Below the pieces are notes generated by a model. That model was not told where the DNA came from. It made no database searches and saw only the letters and a list, made by a program, of their open reading frames with translations. The position numbers were made by a program, and so were the translations under genes. A DNA stretch of 64,000 nt, taken from Bacillus safensis. Its GTDB lineage: Bacteria > Bacillota > Bacilli > Bacillales > Bacillaceae. Positions 1 through 8,190 of this stretch are shown in pieces; the first letter of the stretch is position 1, and each line of letters starts with the position of its first letter. The stretch is from the NCBI GenBank assembly GCA_030159235.1, contig BSBG01000001.1, forward strand, positions 665,461 through 729,460, read 5' to 3'.

Positions 1-1
1 T

Positions 2-691
2 ACGTCCAATAAAGTGTTTCTTGGGATTGCCGCAGTTCTTTTGATTTTATTTACCATTGGCATGTCCAGCTCGTCCCATACGTCTCCGAAGGCGAAAGAA
101 GTGACACAGATTAAGACAGTTCCAAAAAAGGCTGGGGATGCTTCTGAAGAAAAAACGGAGAAAAAGAAAGACAAACACGAGAAAAAAGCAGCAGATCCTA
201 AACAATTTCACCAGGTACTTGCCATTGGTGATTCTGTCATGCTGGATATTGCGCCTCATCTCGAAAAGGTATATAAACAAATCACCATTGATGCAAGGAT
301 TGGCAGACAAATGAACGAAGCCATCAGCATCGCTCCTCAATATACTTCATTCAACAAGGCTGATGCGGCTGTCATTATTGAGCTGGGCACAAATGGGTAT
401 TTTACTGAGGGCACTTTAACATCATTGATTCAGCACTTTTCAAACGCACACATTTTTCTTGTCAATACAAGAGTTCCTCGATCGTGGGAAAATGATGTAA
501 ATGCAGTGATTCAGCGAGTAGCCAAGCAATATGATCATGTAACCTTAGTCGATTGGCATTCAGCCGCTACAGAACAGCCATCCTATTTTCAGCCAGATGG
601 TGTCCACCTTTCAACAAAGGGATCTAACACATTAACACAGCTCATCACAGCGAGCATTAAGAAAAAAGGAGATGTGTCGTCGTCATCATGA
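2..691 (+). CDS. C-terminal part of acyltransferase with SGNH domain (OatA/YrhL-like), 5' truncated by window
   Basis: The frame is open from the first bases, so the gene begins upstream of the window; the GTG at 14 is only an internal valine codon. What remains is a last transmembrane helix (about residues 1-17 counted from that GTG), a Lys/Glu-rich linker (about 25-62) and an SGNH-hydrolase-type domain: AIGDSVML with the nucleophile Ser near residue 74, the GTNG block, and a final DGVHL block that supplies the catalytic Asp/His. This is the C-terminal half of proteins that carry an N-terminal acyltransferase-3 membrane domain and O-acetylate peptidoglycan or other wall polymers outside the cell (OatA, B. 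subtilis YrhL). Family assignment is good; the exact acceptor is unknown. A bidirectional terminator follows. Confidence 0.8.
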   Translation, partial: TSNKVFLGIAAVLLILFTIGMSSSSHTSPKAKEVTQIKTVPKKAGDASEEKTEKKKDKHEKKAADPKQFHQVLAIGDSVMLDIAPHLEKVYKQITIDARIGRQMNEAISIAPQYTSFNKADAAVIIELGTNGYFTEGTLTSLIQHFSNAHIFLVNTRVPRSWENDVNAVIQRVAKQYDHVTLVDWHSAATEQPSYFQPDGVHLSTKGSNTLTQLITASIKKKGDVSSSS

Positions 692-710
692 ATGCTAGTC
701 TGAGTTTATT

Positions 711-749
711 GACAAAGGGCTAAAATGATTTTTATTTTAGCCCTTTGTC
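711..749. terminator. bidirectional intrinsic terminator
   Basis: Arms GACAAAGGGCTAAAAT and ATTTTAGCCCTTTGTC form a perfect hairpin between two convergent genes (the acyltransferase and the saccharopine-dehydrogenase-like gene). Confidence 0.85.
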
Positions 750-754
750 TTCTT

Positions 755-1852
755 TTATGCCGTCAAAAGGCTGGCTCTCACCGCTAATGCCTGCTCTTCC
801 TTCGTTTTTTGATCCACCAACGCAAAATGACCGTTCTCATATGCTAGTGAAAATAATTCTTCGATATGAAAAATACCTGGCTGAAACCGTCTGCTCAATA
901 AATGCAGGGCCGCAGCACAGGCGACTTGAGCTGTTGCTTGAGACTCGTCGTTCCCTTTTATTCCAAGCGCTGCATGATGAACTTTTTTCCCATCCGTCCC
1001 TGTCGCTTCCACATTGACTGCATATTGATCTGTTCCCACTTGAGAAGATTGAATCATTGAAATGGCTCGCTCCTTCATCTTCGGTAAAGTGAGGAACGAC
1101 GTCATTCCAAGGCTCCTTGTGAAGGCCAATGCCCCCGTCGCTATACGTGAATCAAAACAAAGCCTTGTCGTCACAGAGGGCACATGAAGTGTTGAAGGTA
1201 ATGTCTGTTGATCAGAAAAGGGGAATCGATAGGCATACCGCTTTCCAAGTTGTCCGCCAAAGTCGACCAGTTTGCCTCCTGTAAAGCTTTTCACTCTTTT
1301 TCGCTGATGATGCTCGGTGAGTTCATAATCCGTATGGACATGATCAATGGTCCATTCAATGGCGGCTTTTCCATGCTGATCGCCCATCCCAAGCATAATC
1401 CCAATATCGATTTGATCGACTGAAGAGAGCATAGATGCCGTTTTTGCCGCCAATAAATTCGTAAGGCCAGGCGCAAGCCCTACACTAAGCAAAGCCGTTC
1501 CACTCATGTGCTGCTGATCCAGATTTGCCACCTGCTCCATATACGCTCCCTTTGCAGAAATATCAATATAATCAATGCCTGACTGCAAACATGTTTCTGC
1601 AAATGAAGGGTCTTCTTGATCAAGACACATGATCACCAGCCTTGTTTCATCCATCCAGTCAGAATTTAACGGCTGACTAACATCTAATTGGTAAGGACGA
1701 ACTCTTCCTTTTGTCTGCTGTGAAAATTGTTCAGCCTTCTCATAGCTTCTGCCTGCCGCCACAATTTGCCCAGGGTACACTTCACTTAACTGAAGACATA
1801 TTTGCTGTCCGACATGTCCATAGCCGCCAATCACCATGACCTGTGATCTCAT
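755..1852 (-). CDS. saccharopine dehydrogenase-like NAD(P)-binding oxidoreductase
   Basis: A 365-residue soluble protein. It opens with a Rossmann glycine motif (VMVIGGYGHVGQQ, residues 6-18) and continues like the saccharopine dehydrogenase / homospermidine synthase superfamily: a DVSQ stretch at the end of the nucleotide-binding fold, then SVGLAPGLTNLLA at about 148-160, the conserved loop after the NADP domain. The substrate cannot be read from sequence. Its ATG overlaps the stop of the upstream methyltransferase by 4 bases (ATGA), so the two are translationally coupled and probably act in one pathway that reduces and methylates a small molecule. Divergent from this pair is a LuxR-type regulator. 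Confidence 0.7.
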   Translation of the reverse strand: MRSQVMVIGGYGHVGQQICLQLSEVYPGQIVAAGRSYEKAEQFSQQTKGRVRPYQLDVSQPLNSDWMDETRLVIMCLDQEDPSFAETCLQSGIDYIDISAKGAYMEQVANLDQQHMSGTALLSVGLAPGLTNLLAAKTASMLSSVDQIDIGIMLGMGDQHGKAAIEWTIDHVHTDYELTEHHQRKRVKSFTGGKLVDFGGQLGKRYAYRFPFSDQQTLPSTLHVPSVTTRLCFDSRIATGALAFTRSLGMTSFLTLPKMKERAISMIQSSQVGTDQYAVNVEATGTDGKKVHHAALGIKGNDESQATAQVACAAALHLLSRRFQPGIFHIEELFSLAYENGHFALVDQKTKEEQALAVRASLLTA

Positions 1853-2556
1853 CTCTCATCCGCCTCTCTACGACCTCGCTTGCAAACAAGCCCTTTGATC
1901 ATTCCTGCCTGAAAATAAGGTCTGATGTCTTTAAACCCCGCCTCAATTAAATGTCCCCTTATCTCCTCCTCAGGCACAGGATGTGTCGCACGTCCCAGCC
2001 TGTCTTTAAAGGACGAAAACACTTCTTTTTCTAAACCTTGCCGCTGCATGAAAAGAGACAGCATATGAAGCTCCTGCTGAAATGCGCGGGACTTCATGTC
2101 ACCTTGTATAAAAGCCAGCACAAGAGGTGCTCCTGGGCGAAGCCGGCGTGCAATCTCCTGTAAAAATGGCAGCCGATTTTCTACAAAATGAATCACGAGC
2201 AGGCTCACCGCTGCATCGTAAACAGCTTCAGGAGACACCTTGTTTAATGCGGTCTCATACCAAGTGACGCGCGCCTCCATACGAAGCTGTGCAACCCGCC
2301 GTCTTGCCATATCCAGCATAGAAGCTGATGGATCGACTCCTGTGATAAGCCAGTCTTCTTTTCTTTGAAGCATGTTGATGATCTCCTCGCCCCCACCCGC
2401 TCCGACCGTTAGAATACGAGAGTCCGCTTCCTTTACTTCAGTTTCTAATACATCTACTGTCAACTCATGCAAAAGATAATAGCCGGGTACCTTATGTGAA
2501 ATTGTTGCTCTGTATGATTCAGCAACAGGATCGTGCCAATGCTGCTTTCCTTTCAT
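1849..2556 (-). CDS. class I SAM-dependent methyltransferase
   Basis: The protein has a canonical SAM-binding fold: motif I as ILTVGAGGGEEI, an acidic end of strand 2 (VDPSASMLDMA), and an AAVSLLVIHF segment in the motif IV region. The long open frame reaches 2589, but the ATG at 2556 is the better start: GGAGGAG sits 5-7 bases before it, while the ATG at 2589 has no such site. That gives a 235-residue protein beginning MKGKQHWHDPV. It overlaps the following oxidoreductase by 4 bases. The target is not identifiable. The tail is C-rich in basic residues (CKRGRREADER), which is unremarkable for the family. Confidence 0.75.
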   Translation of the reverse strand: MKGKQHWHDPVAESYRATISHKVPGYYLLHELTVDVLETEVKEADSRILTVGAGGGEEIINMLQRKEDWLITGVDPSASMLDMARRRVAQLRMEARVTWYETALNKVSPEAVYDAAVSLLVIHFVENRLPFLQEIARRLRPGAPLVLAFIQGDMKSRAFQQELHMLSLFMQRQGLEKEVFSSFKDRLGRATHPVPEEEIRGHLIEAGFKDIRPYFQAGMIKGLVCKRGRREADER

Positions 2557-2688
2557 GTGATTCTCCTCCAGTTCCTTTCCGCTTTCCATCGTTTCCTGTA
2601 CACTAACGATATGACATCTTTATTGTAAAAAGAGATGCTAGAAAAAACGATCCCTAAAAGTGGGGATTTTTGAGGAGGAGATCATGTG

Positions 2689-3693
2689 ATGAATCCAGCC
2701 ACTCATTTTCAGCAGCTGAGACAACATATTCGGGACGAACTTGCTGCCGTCCTTGATTTTGACGCCGCCTGTATCACGACCATTGATCCAGCCACTCTCC
2801 TCTCGACAGGTTCCTTCACAGATGAACCGATTGAAGAAATTCATAACCAGCTCTTTCAAAATGAATTTTTAAAAAAGGACGTGCATCAGCATGAATCTCT
2901 AGCCAAGGGCCCTATTCATGCTGCGAGCCTGATCCAAAGCGGAGAATCTCTCAATAGCGAGCGATATCAGCATATTCTGTTACCTAAAGGATGGTGTGAT
3001 GAATTGCGGGCAGCCCTTGTGATTCAAGGTGAATGCTGGGGGATCGCCAGCCTTTATCGTCAAAAGGGCAAGGAACCTTTTGAGGAACGAGATATACAAG
3101 CGGTCATTGAGCAAACACCGGCACTTGCAGCCAAGTTGAGAGATGAGCTTTTCAAAAAAAGAGAAACTGAAGAGAATGACGAGGCGGAGCAGCAAGGATT
3201 TATCATTCTTTCAACTCATTACACGCTTCTTTATGGAAATGAGACTGGGCTTCATTGGCTTCGTACATTTCAGGCCTTTGAGCAAATCCATGACCATGCC
3301 GTCATGCCACGCCCGTTCAGAGCATTAGGTGCTAAACTTTTATACGGCGGCAGCGACCAAACAGCAGCAAGCATGACAAGAATGCCTACGGGACTTTTTC
3401 TCTCCCTTCAAGCCTTTCGATTAGCGCAGGCAGACGGGCAGGAAGGGGCTGTCATGATTCACATCAAACGAGCCCAAACCAACGATATTCTTCCGTATGC
3501 GGCGAAAACGTACAGGCTGACAGAAAGAGAGATGAACGTCCTCGACTGCTTATTAAAGGGACAGTCTACAAAGGAAATTGCCAGTACACTATTTATTTCA
3601 ACCCATACCGTCCATGATCATGTGAAAGCGATGCTGCAAAAGACGAATTTAAGCAGTAGGCGTATGCTTGTTTACTTTTTCTCCAATATATAA
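2689..3693 (+). CDS. LuxR-family transcriptional regulator with N-terminal sensor region
   Basis: About 334 residues. The C-terminal 65 residues are a typical GerE/LuxR helix-turn-helix (LTEREMNVLDCLLKGQSTKEIA, then TVHDHVKAML). The N-terminal 150 residues look like a GAF-type sensory fold (CITTIDPATLLSTG, WGIASLYRQKGKEPFEERD). There is no receiver domain, so it is probably ligand-controlled and not phosphorylated. The ATG at 2689 lies 8 bases after GAGGAGGAG; a GTG at 2686 is in frame but closer to the site. It diverges from the methyltransferase/oxidoreductase operon with 132 bases between start codons, which suggests it controls that operon. Confidence 0.8.
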   Translation: MNPATHFQQLRQHIRDELAAVLDFDAACITTIDPATLLSTGSFTDEPIEEIHNQLFQNEFLKKDVHQHESLAKGPIHAASLIQSGESLNSERYQHILLPKGWCDELRAALVIQGECWGIASLYRQKGKEPFEERDIQAVIEQTPALAAKLRDELFKKRETEENDEAEQQGFIILSTHYTLLYGNETGLHWLRTFQAFEQIHDHAVMPRPFRALGAKLLYGGSDQTAASMTRMPTGLFLSLQAFRLAQADGQEGAVMIHIKRAQTNDILPYAAKTYRLTEREMNVLDCLLKGQSTKEIASTLFISTHTVHDHVKAMLQKTNLSSRRMLVYFFSNI

Positions 3694-3727
3694 AAAAGCG
3701 GCTACCGTATTGGCAGACCGCTTTTTT
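3692..3727. terminator. bidirectional intrinsic terminator
   Basis: AAAAAAGCGG...CCGCTTTTTT hairpin between the convergent luxR-type gene and HAD phosphatase gene; A/T runs on both sides serve both directions. Confidence 0.85.
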
Positions 3728-3728
3728 C

Positions 3729-4541
3729 TTATTTTCCTATGACCAGCTCATGCAGAACATGTGCTACTCCGGCTTCATTATTAGATTTTGTGACAACATC
3801 TGCTACTGCTTTGACATCATCAATGGCATTTCCCATAGCGACGCCACAGCCCGCAAACTCTAGCATTGATACGTCGTTCCCATTGTCACCAATGGCCATG
3901 ATTTCTTCACGAGCAATTCCCAGCTCCTTAGCTAGAAGCTTCACGGCATTTCCTTTGCTCACATCAGGATGCAGAATTTCTAGGAAAAAATCTGTACTTT
4001 TCACCATCATGTACTTTTCCTTCACTTCAGAAGGGATGGCTTGTATCGTCTTTTCCAAACGTTCTGGCTGATCAATATACATCATCTTCGGAAGTCTCAT
4101 GGATGAATCCGCCTCTTCAACAGGTAAATATTTAAGCGGCAGCTTTGTTAAATAGGCTTCATGCACTGTGTATTGACTAATATCGCGATTCGGTGTGTAC
4201 AAATTGGCTGAATCGAAATAATGCATCGGCGTATCAAGCTGACGGCTCAATTCATATAAAGATGTCAAGTCATCATAGGATAACGTCAGCTCTGACACCA
4301 CTTCATTTGTATGGCTGTTTTGAACAAGCGCCCCATTATAGGCGATCACATAATCTCCCTCTTGATCAAGCTGAAGCTCAGCTAAATAGCGATTCACCCC
4401 GCCAATTGGCCGGCCTGTACATAAAACAATTTTTATCCCTGCTGCTTTTGCCTGTTGAATGGCTTCAGACACTTCATCCGGCACCATATGTTGATCATTT
4501 AATAATGTACCATCCATATCAATTGCGACTAATTTATACAT
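3729..4541 (-). CDS. yidA: HAD-superfamily Cof-type sugar phosphatase (YidA/YxeH-like)
   Basis: A 270-residue cytoplasmic HAD subclass IIB phosphatase. Motif I is DMDGT (Asp8 nucleophile, Asp10 acid/base), motif II is LCTGRP near residue 42, and motifs III/IV are the K of DVSKGNAVK and GDNGNDVSML (about 216-225). The length equals E. coli YidA and B. subtilis YxeH, which act on sugar phosphates and other small phosphorylated metabolites. The ATG is preceded by AAAGGGG. It stands alone between a terminator and a MerR-type gene. Exact substrate is not predictable; the symbol is given at family level. Confidence 0.8.
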   Translation of the reverse strand: MYKLVAIDMDGTLLNDQHMVPDEVSEAIQQAKAAGIKIVLCTGRPIGGVNRYLAELQLDQEGDYVIAYNGALVQNSHTNEVVSELTLSYDDLTSLYELSRQLDTPMHYFDSANLYTPNRDISQYTVHEAYLTKLPLKYLPVEEADSSMRLPKMMYIDQPERLEKTIQAIPSEVKEKYMMVKSTDFFLEILHPDVSKGNAVKLLAKELGIAREEIMAIGDNGNDVSMLEFAGCGVAMGNAIDDVKAVADVVTKSNNEAGVAHVLHELVIGK

Positions 4542-4587
4542 TCACTGGTCCCCTTTTCTCAGCAAAAACGTGCTGTCACTATTTTGA

Positions 4588-4607
4588 GTCATCGTTTATA
4601 TGATGAC
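4588..4607. repeat. short dyad in the 308-base gap between the HAD gene and merR
   Basis: GTCATC-gtttatat-GATGAC is a perfect 6-base inverted repeat about 50 bases upstream of the HAD start codon. It could be an operator for that gene. Apart from this dyad and the merR promoter at 4795-4822, I see no gene or recognisable element between 4542 and 4849. Confidence 0.3.
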
Positions 4608-4794
4608 AGGTTATTTCATTACCATTTACCTATTTTAGCCTATCGTTTTTTCTTCACGCTGTCTACTTGTTCATATCTGTAACAAATATCACATGTGTCT
4701 ACACTATTATAACGTATTCTAATATCCCTGCTTCCATTGTGCTGATCTCACATTTAAACATGTAAAATGGAACAATTGTTCACTATAGAATATT

Positions 4795-4822
4795 TTGAAA
4801 CTAGCAAATCTAGTTGTATGAT
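4795..4822 (+). promoter_or_regulatory. SigA-type promoter with an embedded dyad operator for the MerR gene
   Basis: TTGAAA (4795-4800) and TATGAT (4817-4822) are separated by 16 bases. The spacer holds a perfect dyad, AACTAG-CAAAT-CTAGTT (4799-4815), placed between -35 and -10 where MerR-family proteins normally bind. Autoregulation is inferred from the position. Confidence 0.6.
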
Positions 4823-4849
4823 AGATAGAAAAGAAAGGAGTTGAAGGAA

Positions 4850-5209
4850 ATGATTACGTTTACTAGAGGTAAATTGTCAAAAATGTCTGGTGTACATATT
4901 GAAACCATTCGTTTTTACGAAAATGAGGGTGTGCTCCCCGAACCAAAGAGAGCACATAACGGCTATCGTTTATATAATAAAAATTATATCCTTATGCTTT
5001 CTTTTATCACAGAAGCGAGAAAGCTAGATTTCTCACTTAAAGAAATTCGCGAAATTATCAAATCATTATTTGAAAAACAGTCAAAAATAGAGGCTGAACA
5101 GCTACTAGAACAAAAAATCCAAGATATTCAACACTCCATTCATGAGTTAAAAAAGAGGAAGGCTGCCATTCAATTGTTAACACAGCAAACATTGGCTAAC
5201 ATTAGCTAA
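4850..5209 (+). CDS. MerR-family transcriptional regulator
   Basis: A 119-residue protein with the MerR winged HTH at the N-terminus (LSKMSGVHIETIRFYENEGVLPEPKRAHNGYRLY, residues 8-41) and a C-terminal coiled-coil dimerisation helix. The C-terminus is short and lacks a metal-binding cysteine loop or a large ligand domain, so the inducer cannot be guessed. AAGAAAGGAG lies 9 bases before the ATG at 4850; an upstream TTG at 4841 directly abuts the Shine-Dalgarno and is unlikely. The following oxidoreductase is in the same direction 128 bases later and may be a target. Confidence 0.8.
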   Translation: MITFTRGKLSKMSGVHIETIRFYENEGVLPEPKRAHNGYRLYNKNYILMLSFITEARKLDFSLKEIREIIKSLFEKQSKIEAEQLLEQKIQDIQHSIHELKKRKAAIQLLTQQTLANIS

Positions 5210-5337
5210 CTGTAAGGGCCGCCATAGGTGTCCCGGTGTTTGTCACTGGCACCTCTCCGCCCATGTATCAAGTACACGTTCAATGAAGACATCAGTTATA
5301 CTAGATGATAGGAAACGAGTGGAAGGGGTTTTGAAGA

Positions 5338-6321
5338 ATGAACATTGCAACCATCGGAACAGGTGTGATTGTGGAAGGTTTCTTGCAAGCAATTGAACAG
5401 CTCGACGGTGCTTCTTGCCACGCTGTCTATTCAAGAAAGGAAGCAACGGCAAAGAAGCTTGCAGACCAATTTGGGGTGCAGACAATTTATACGGATCTAA
5501 CCGCTATGCTAGAAGATCCTCACATAGAAGCCGTTTACATCGCATCGCCGAATCGTTTACATAGCGAGCATGCCACGGCTGCATTGAACAACGGAAAACA
5601 TGTGATATGCGAAAAGCCTTTCACCTCTAATGTGAAAGAGCTGGAAGCCTTAATCGCTCTTGCAAAGGAAAAGCAGCTGCTCTTATTTGAAGCCATTACA
5701 ACCGTCCATATGCCAAACTATCATTTAATCAAAAAGCACCTTCATCAATTAGGTCAAATCAAGCTGGTCCAATGCAACTATAGTCAATATTCAAGTAAAT
5801 ATAACCAGCTACTAGCCGGCGAAACGCCAAATGTCTTTAACCCTGAGTTCTCTGGAGGAGCGCTGATGGATATTAATATTTATAATGTCCATTTCATCAT
5901 GAATCTTTTTGGATCACCGGAGCAGGTCCGTTACCAAGCAAACCGTCATCCAAACGGCATTGACACATCTGGTGTTTTGACATTCACTTACAATGATTTT
6001 ATTGCGACAAGTGTCGGCAGTAAGGATACAAGCAGCATGAATTTTGCATTGATTCAGGGAGAAAAAGGCTTCATTCATGTAAAAAATGGGGCGAATGGCT
6101 GTGAAGAAGTGCTGCTGCATGTTGATGACAGGGTCATCTCACTCAATGCACAAACGAATCCAAACCGTCTGTTTTATGAAGCAGAAGCTTTCCAACAGAT
6201 TATTGAAACAGAAAATCATGAACAGTGCTATGCCCTGCTGGATGAAAGTCTCTCTGTGATGAAAGTCCTTGACGCTGCAAGAAAAGATGCAGGTATTGTC
6301 TTCCCAGCAGATCAATTTTAA
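5338..6321 (+). CDS. Gfo/Idh/MocA-family oxidoreductase (YulF-like)
   Basis: 327 residues. The N-terminal Rossmann domain begins MNIATIGTGVIVEGF and carries the family's cofactor motif ICEKPFTSN (Glu-Lys-Pro at about 97-99, catalytic/cofactor-binding Lys). The C-terminal alpha/beta domain follows, with GGALMDINIYNVHF around residue 177. The family uses NAD(P) to oxidise or reduce sugars and cyclitols; B. subtilis YulF is the closest type I recall. No sugar transporter or kinase is adjacent, so the substrate is open. GAAGGGG precedes the ATG. A strong terminator follows immediately. Confidence 0.75.
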   Translation: MNIATIGTGVIVEGFLQAIEQLDGASCHAVYSRKEATAKKLADQFGVQTIYTDLTAMLEDPHIEAVYIASPNRLHSEHATAALNNGKHVICEKPFTSNVKELEALIALAKEKQLLLFEAITTVHMPNYHLIKKHLHQLGQIKLVQCNYSQYSSKYNQLLAGETPNVFNPEFSGGALMDINIYNVHFIMNLFGSPEQVRYQANRHPNGIDTSGVLTFTYNDFIATSVGSKDTSSMNFALIQGEKGFIHVKNGANGCEEVLLHVDDRVISLNAQTNPNRLFYEAEAFQQIIETENHEQCYALLDESLSVMKVLDAARKDAGIVFPADQF

Positions 6322-6325
6322 TGAA

Positions 6326-6354
6326 AAAAACCGCCTTCTACGGGGGCGGTTTTT
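6326..6354. terminator. bidirectional intrinsic terminator
   Basis: AAAAACCGCC / GGCGGTTTTT hairpin between the oxidoreductase and the convergent chemoreceptor gene. Confidence 0.85.
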
Positions 6355-6359
6355 GACAA

Positions 6360-7874
6360 TTAAATGCTCTTTGAAAATGCCACAAGACGCTGAGACATGT
6401 GATTCACTTCATCGACTGCAGCATTCACCTGCTCTGTTAAAGCAGCCTGTGTTTGCGTAAGAGCTGTCATATTCGAGATATTATCAAGAATTTCATCAAT
6501 TTGTGTTTTCATATCCGTTAAACTAGATTCGATATTTTCCGTTGCATTGGCACTATGCAGCGCGAGTTTTCGTACTTCATCTGCAACGACAGAGAAACCA
6601 CGTCCCTGTTCACCTGCTCTAGCCGCTTCAATCGCTGCATTTAGACCAAGCAGGTTCGTTTGATTCGCCACTTCTTTGATTAAGTCAGAAATATTTTTCG
6701 TCTCATCTGCACTATTTTTTGCTAAGTGTGCGGCAGACGTTGACTGCTCTTGAGCGACAGCCAGCTCCTGTGCTTGATTTGTCACAGAGCTAATGCCCGA
6801 TACCATCTCGCTAATTGAGCTTGAAAGCTGTTCTACTTGTGACGCCATTTCATTCGCTGTTTCCTCTTTGTTTCTTTCTAACGTGATGTCACGAATGGTT
6901 CCTGCGACACGAAGAGCGACACCTTTTTCATCACGAATGGTTTCACCACCCGCATGATACCAGCGGTACTCACCATTTTTACTTTGTAATCTAAAATTAT
7001 CATCAAGTGGTGTACGTCCAGAGTGGTCATTTACATGACCTAAAAAGGTTTTAACAGCATTTTCTTGATCCTCAGGATGCAAGCGGTCGATCCAGCTGCC
7101 CAGAACACTCGGGAAATCTTTTTCATCCGTAAAGCCAAGCGTATTTCTGAACTGTGGAGACCACCAGACTTGGCTATTTGGATGGTCTGGATCGCCGTCT
7201 TCTAAGATAATGTCCCAAGGAGCTTCGACAAGAGCACGATTAATCAAGTCATATCTTGTCACTAAGGCTTGCAGCTCTTCTTCTTGCAATTTCTGATCAT
7301 GAATATCAAAAATAGCTCCCGCCACACGAAGAGGAGCACCATTTCGATCACGAATGGTCATTCCATTTCCTTTGAACCAGCGATAATCACCGTTTTTCAA
7401 CTTTAAGCGAAATTCGTCCTCATAAGGCGTACGACCAGAATGATCCGTTAAATGCGCAGAGAATGCATTTAATGCAGACTCTTGATCTTCTGGGTGAATA
7501 CGAGATGCCCAGCTATCTAAGAGATTCGGAAAATCGTGCTCATTTTGAAAGCCGAGCATTTTGCGGAAATTATCCGTCCATGTCAATTCATTTTTTGGAT
7601 TGACTGGATCTCCAGCGATAACGATCATATCCCATAAGCCAACTTGAATGGCTTTTGTCACTAAATCCATCCGCATTTGAATATGTTCATTGGCTTCCTG
7701 CATCTTTTGCAAAGCTTCATTAATTTGTGCCACTGCTTCTATCGTTTGGCTAGAAGAGAATGTAGCAGTATCTAATCTTGCTGAAAAATCTCCTTTTTCG
7801 ATTCTTTCTACTAATTGGCTGCTTTCACTTAGAAGGGTTCCAGCCGATGAATCATTTGCTTTTCGCTTAAACAT
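6360..7874 (-). CDS. soluble methyl-accepting chemotaxis-type receptor with two PAS domains
   Basis: 504 residues with no transmembrane segment, so it signals from the cytoplasm. After an N-terminal coiled coil there are two tandem PAS_3/PAC units (about 75-195 and 205-330). They are clearly duplicated: each has a WxxxFRxxLGFxxExDFP stretch, an HPEDQExA stretch, and a closing YRW...GxxIRDxxGxxLRVAGxI. The C-terminal signalling hairpin contains the CheA/CheW-contact tip ([21 protein letters not shown]). It is shorter than in membrane MCPs, leaving little room for methylation helices. The receptor probably senses redox state or a small ligand through PAS. A SigD promoter is present about 90 bases upstream, which fits the motility regulon. 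Confidence 0.85.
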   Translation of the reverse strand: MFKRKANDSSAGTLLSESSQLVERIEKGDFSARLDTATFSSSQTIEAVAQINEALQKMQEANEHIQMRMDLVTKAIQVGLWDMIVIAGDPVNPKNELTWTDNFRKMLGFQNEHDFPNLLDSWASRIHPEDQESALNAFSAHLTDHSGRTPYEDEFRLKLKNGDYRWFKGNGMTIRDRNGAPLRVAGAIFDIHDQKLQEEELQALVTRYDLINRALVEAPWDIILEDGDPDHPNSQVWWSPQFRNTLGFTDEKDFPSVLGSWIDRLHPEDQENAVKTFLGHVNDHSGRTPLDDNFRLQSKNGEYRWYHAGGETIRDEKGVALRVAGTIRDITLERNKEETANEMASQVEQLSSSISEMVSGISSVTNQAQELAVAQEQSTSAAHLAKNSADETKNISDLIKEVANQTNLLGLNAAIEAARAGEQGRGFSVVADEVRKLALHSANATENIESSLTDMKTQIDEILDNISNMTALTQTQAALTEQVNAAVDEVNHMSQRLVAFSKSI

Positions 7875-7962
7875 TTTTCATAGCTCCTTTCAACTCTAAT
7901 GATTTTGAAATATTTTACAGTTATAAACAATTCTTTATTAGGACTTTAGTAATACAAAAGAT

Positions 7963-7989
7963 ATATCGACAAAAACTGCAAATTGTTTA
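7963..7989 (-). promoter_or_regulatory. SigD (flagellar/chemotaxis) promoter for the PAS chemoreceptor
   Basis: On the minus strand TAAA (7986-7989) is followed after 15 bases by GTCGATAT (7963-7970). The known SigD consensus is TAAA-N14-16-GCCGATAT, so there is a single mismatch. The gap 7875-8190 also holds a possible SigA promoter for the rightward permease (TTGACA at 8129-8134, GAAAAT at 8152-8157); nothing else is evident there. Confidence 0.7.
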
Positions 7990-8190
7990 TGTCAGAATGA
8001 AGGCAAATGTTGATTTTTTCTTGAAGTTTCATATGTTGGATTTGGATGAAGGAAGTGTTTTATGGAGATATGTGGTTAAATTGATAAAATCAACCGGCTA
8101 TTTTGTCTGAAAAATCTCTTTTTTTATATTGACACTGACGTCTTGAAAAAAGAAAATGGAACATAAGCATTTTTAAAAAAGGAGAACGTC

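Noticed and set aside
745-1017. Plus-strand frame of 90 codons
   Set aside because: It lies inside the saccharopine-dehydrogenase-like gene on the other strand and overlaps the terminator; a shadow frame.
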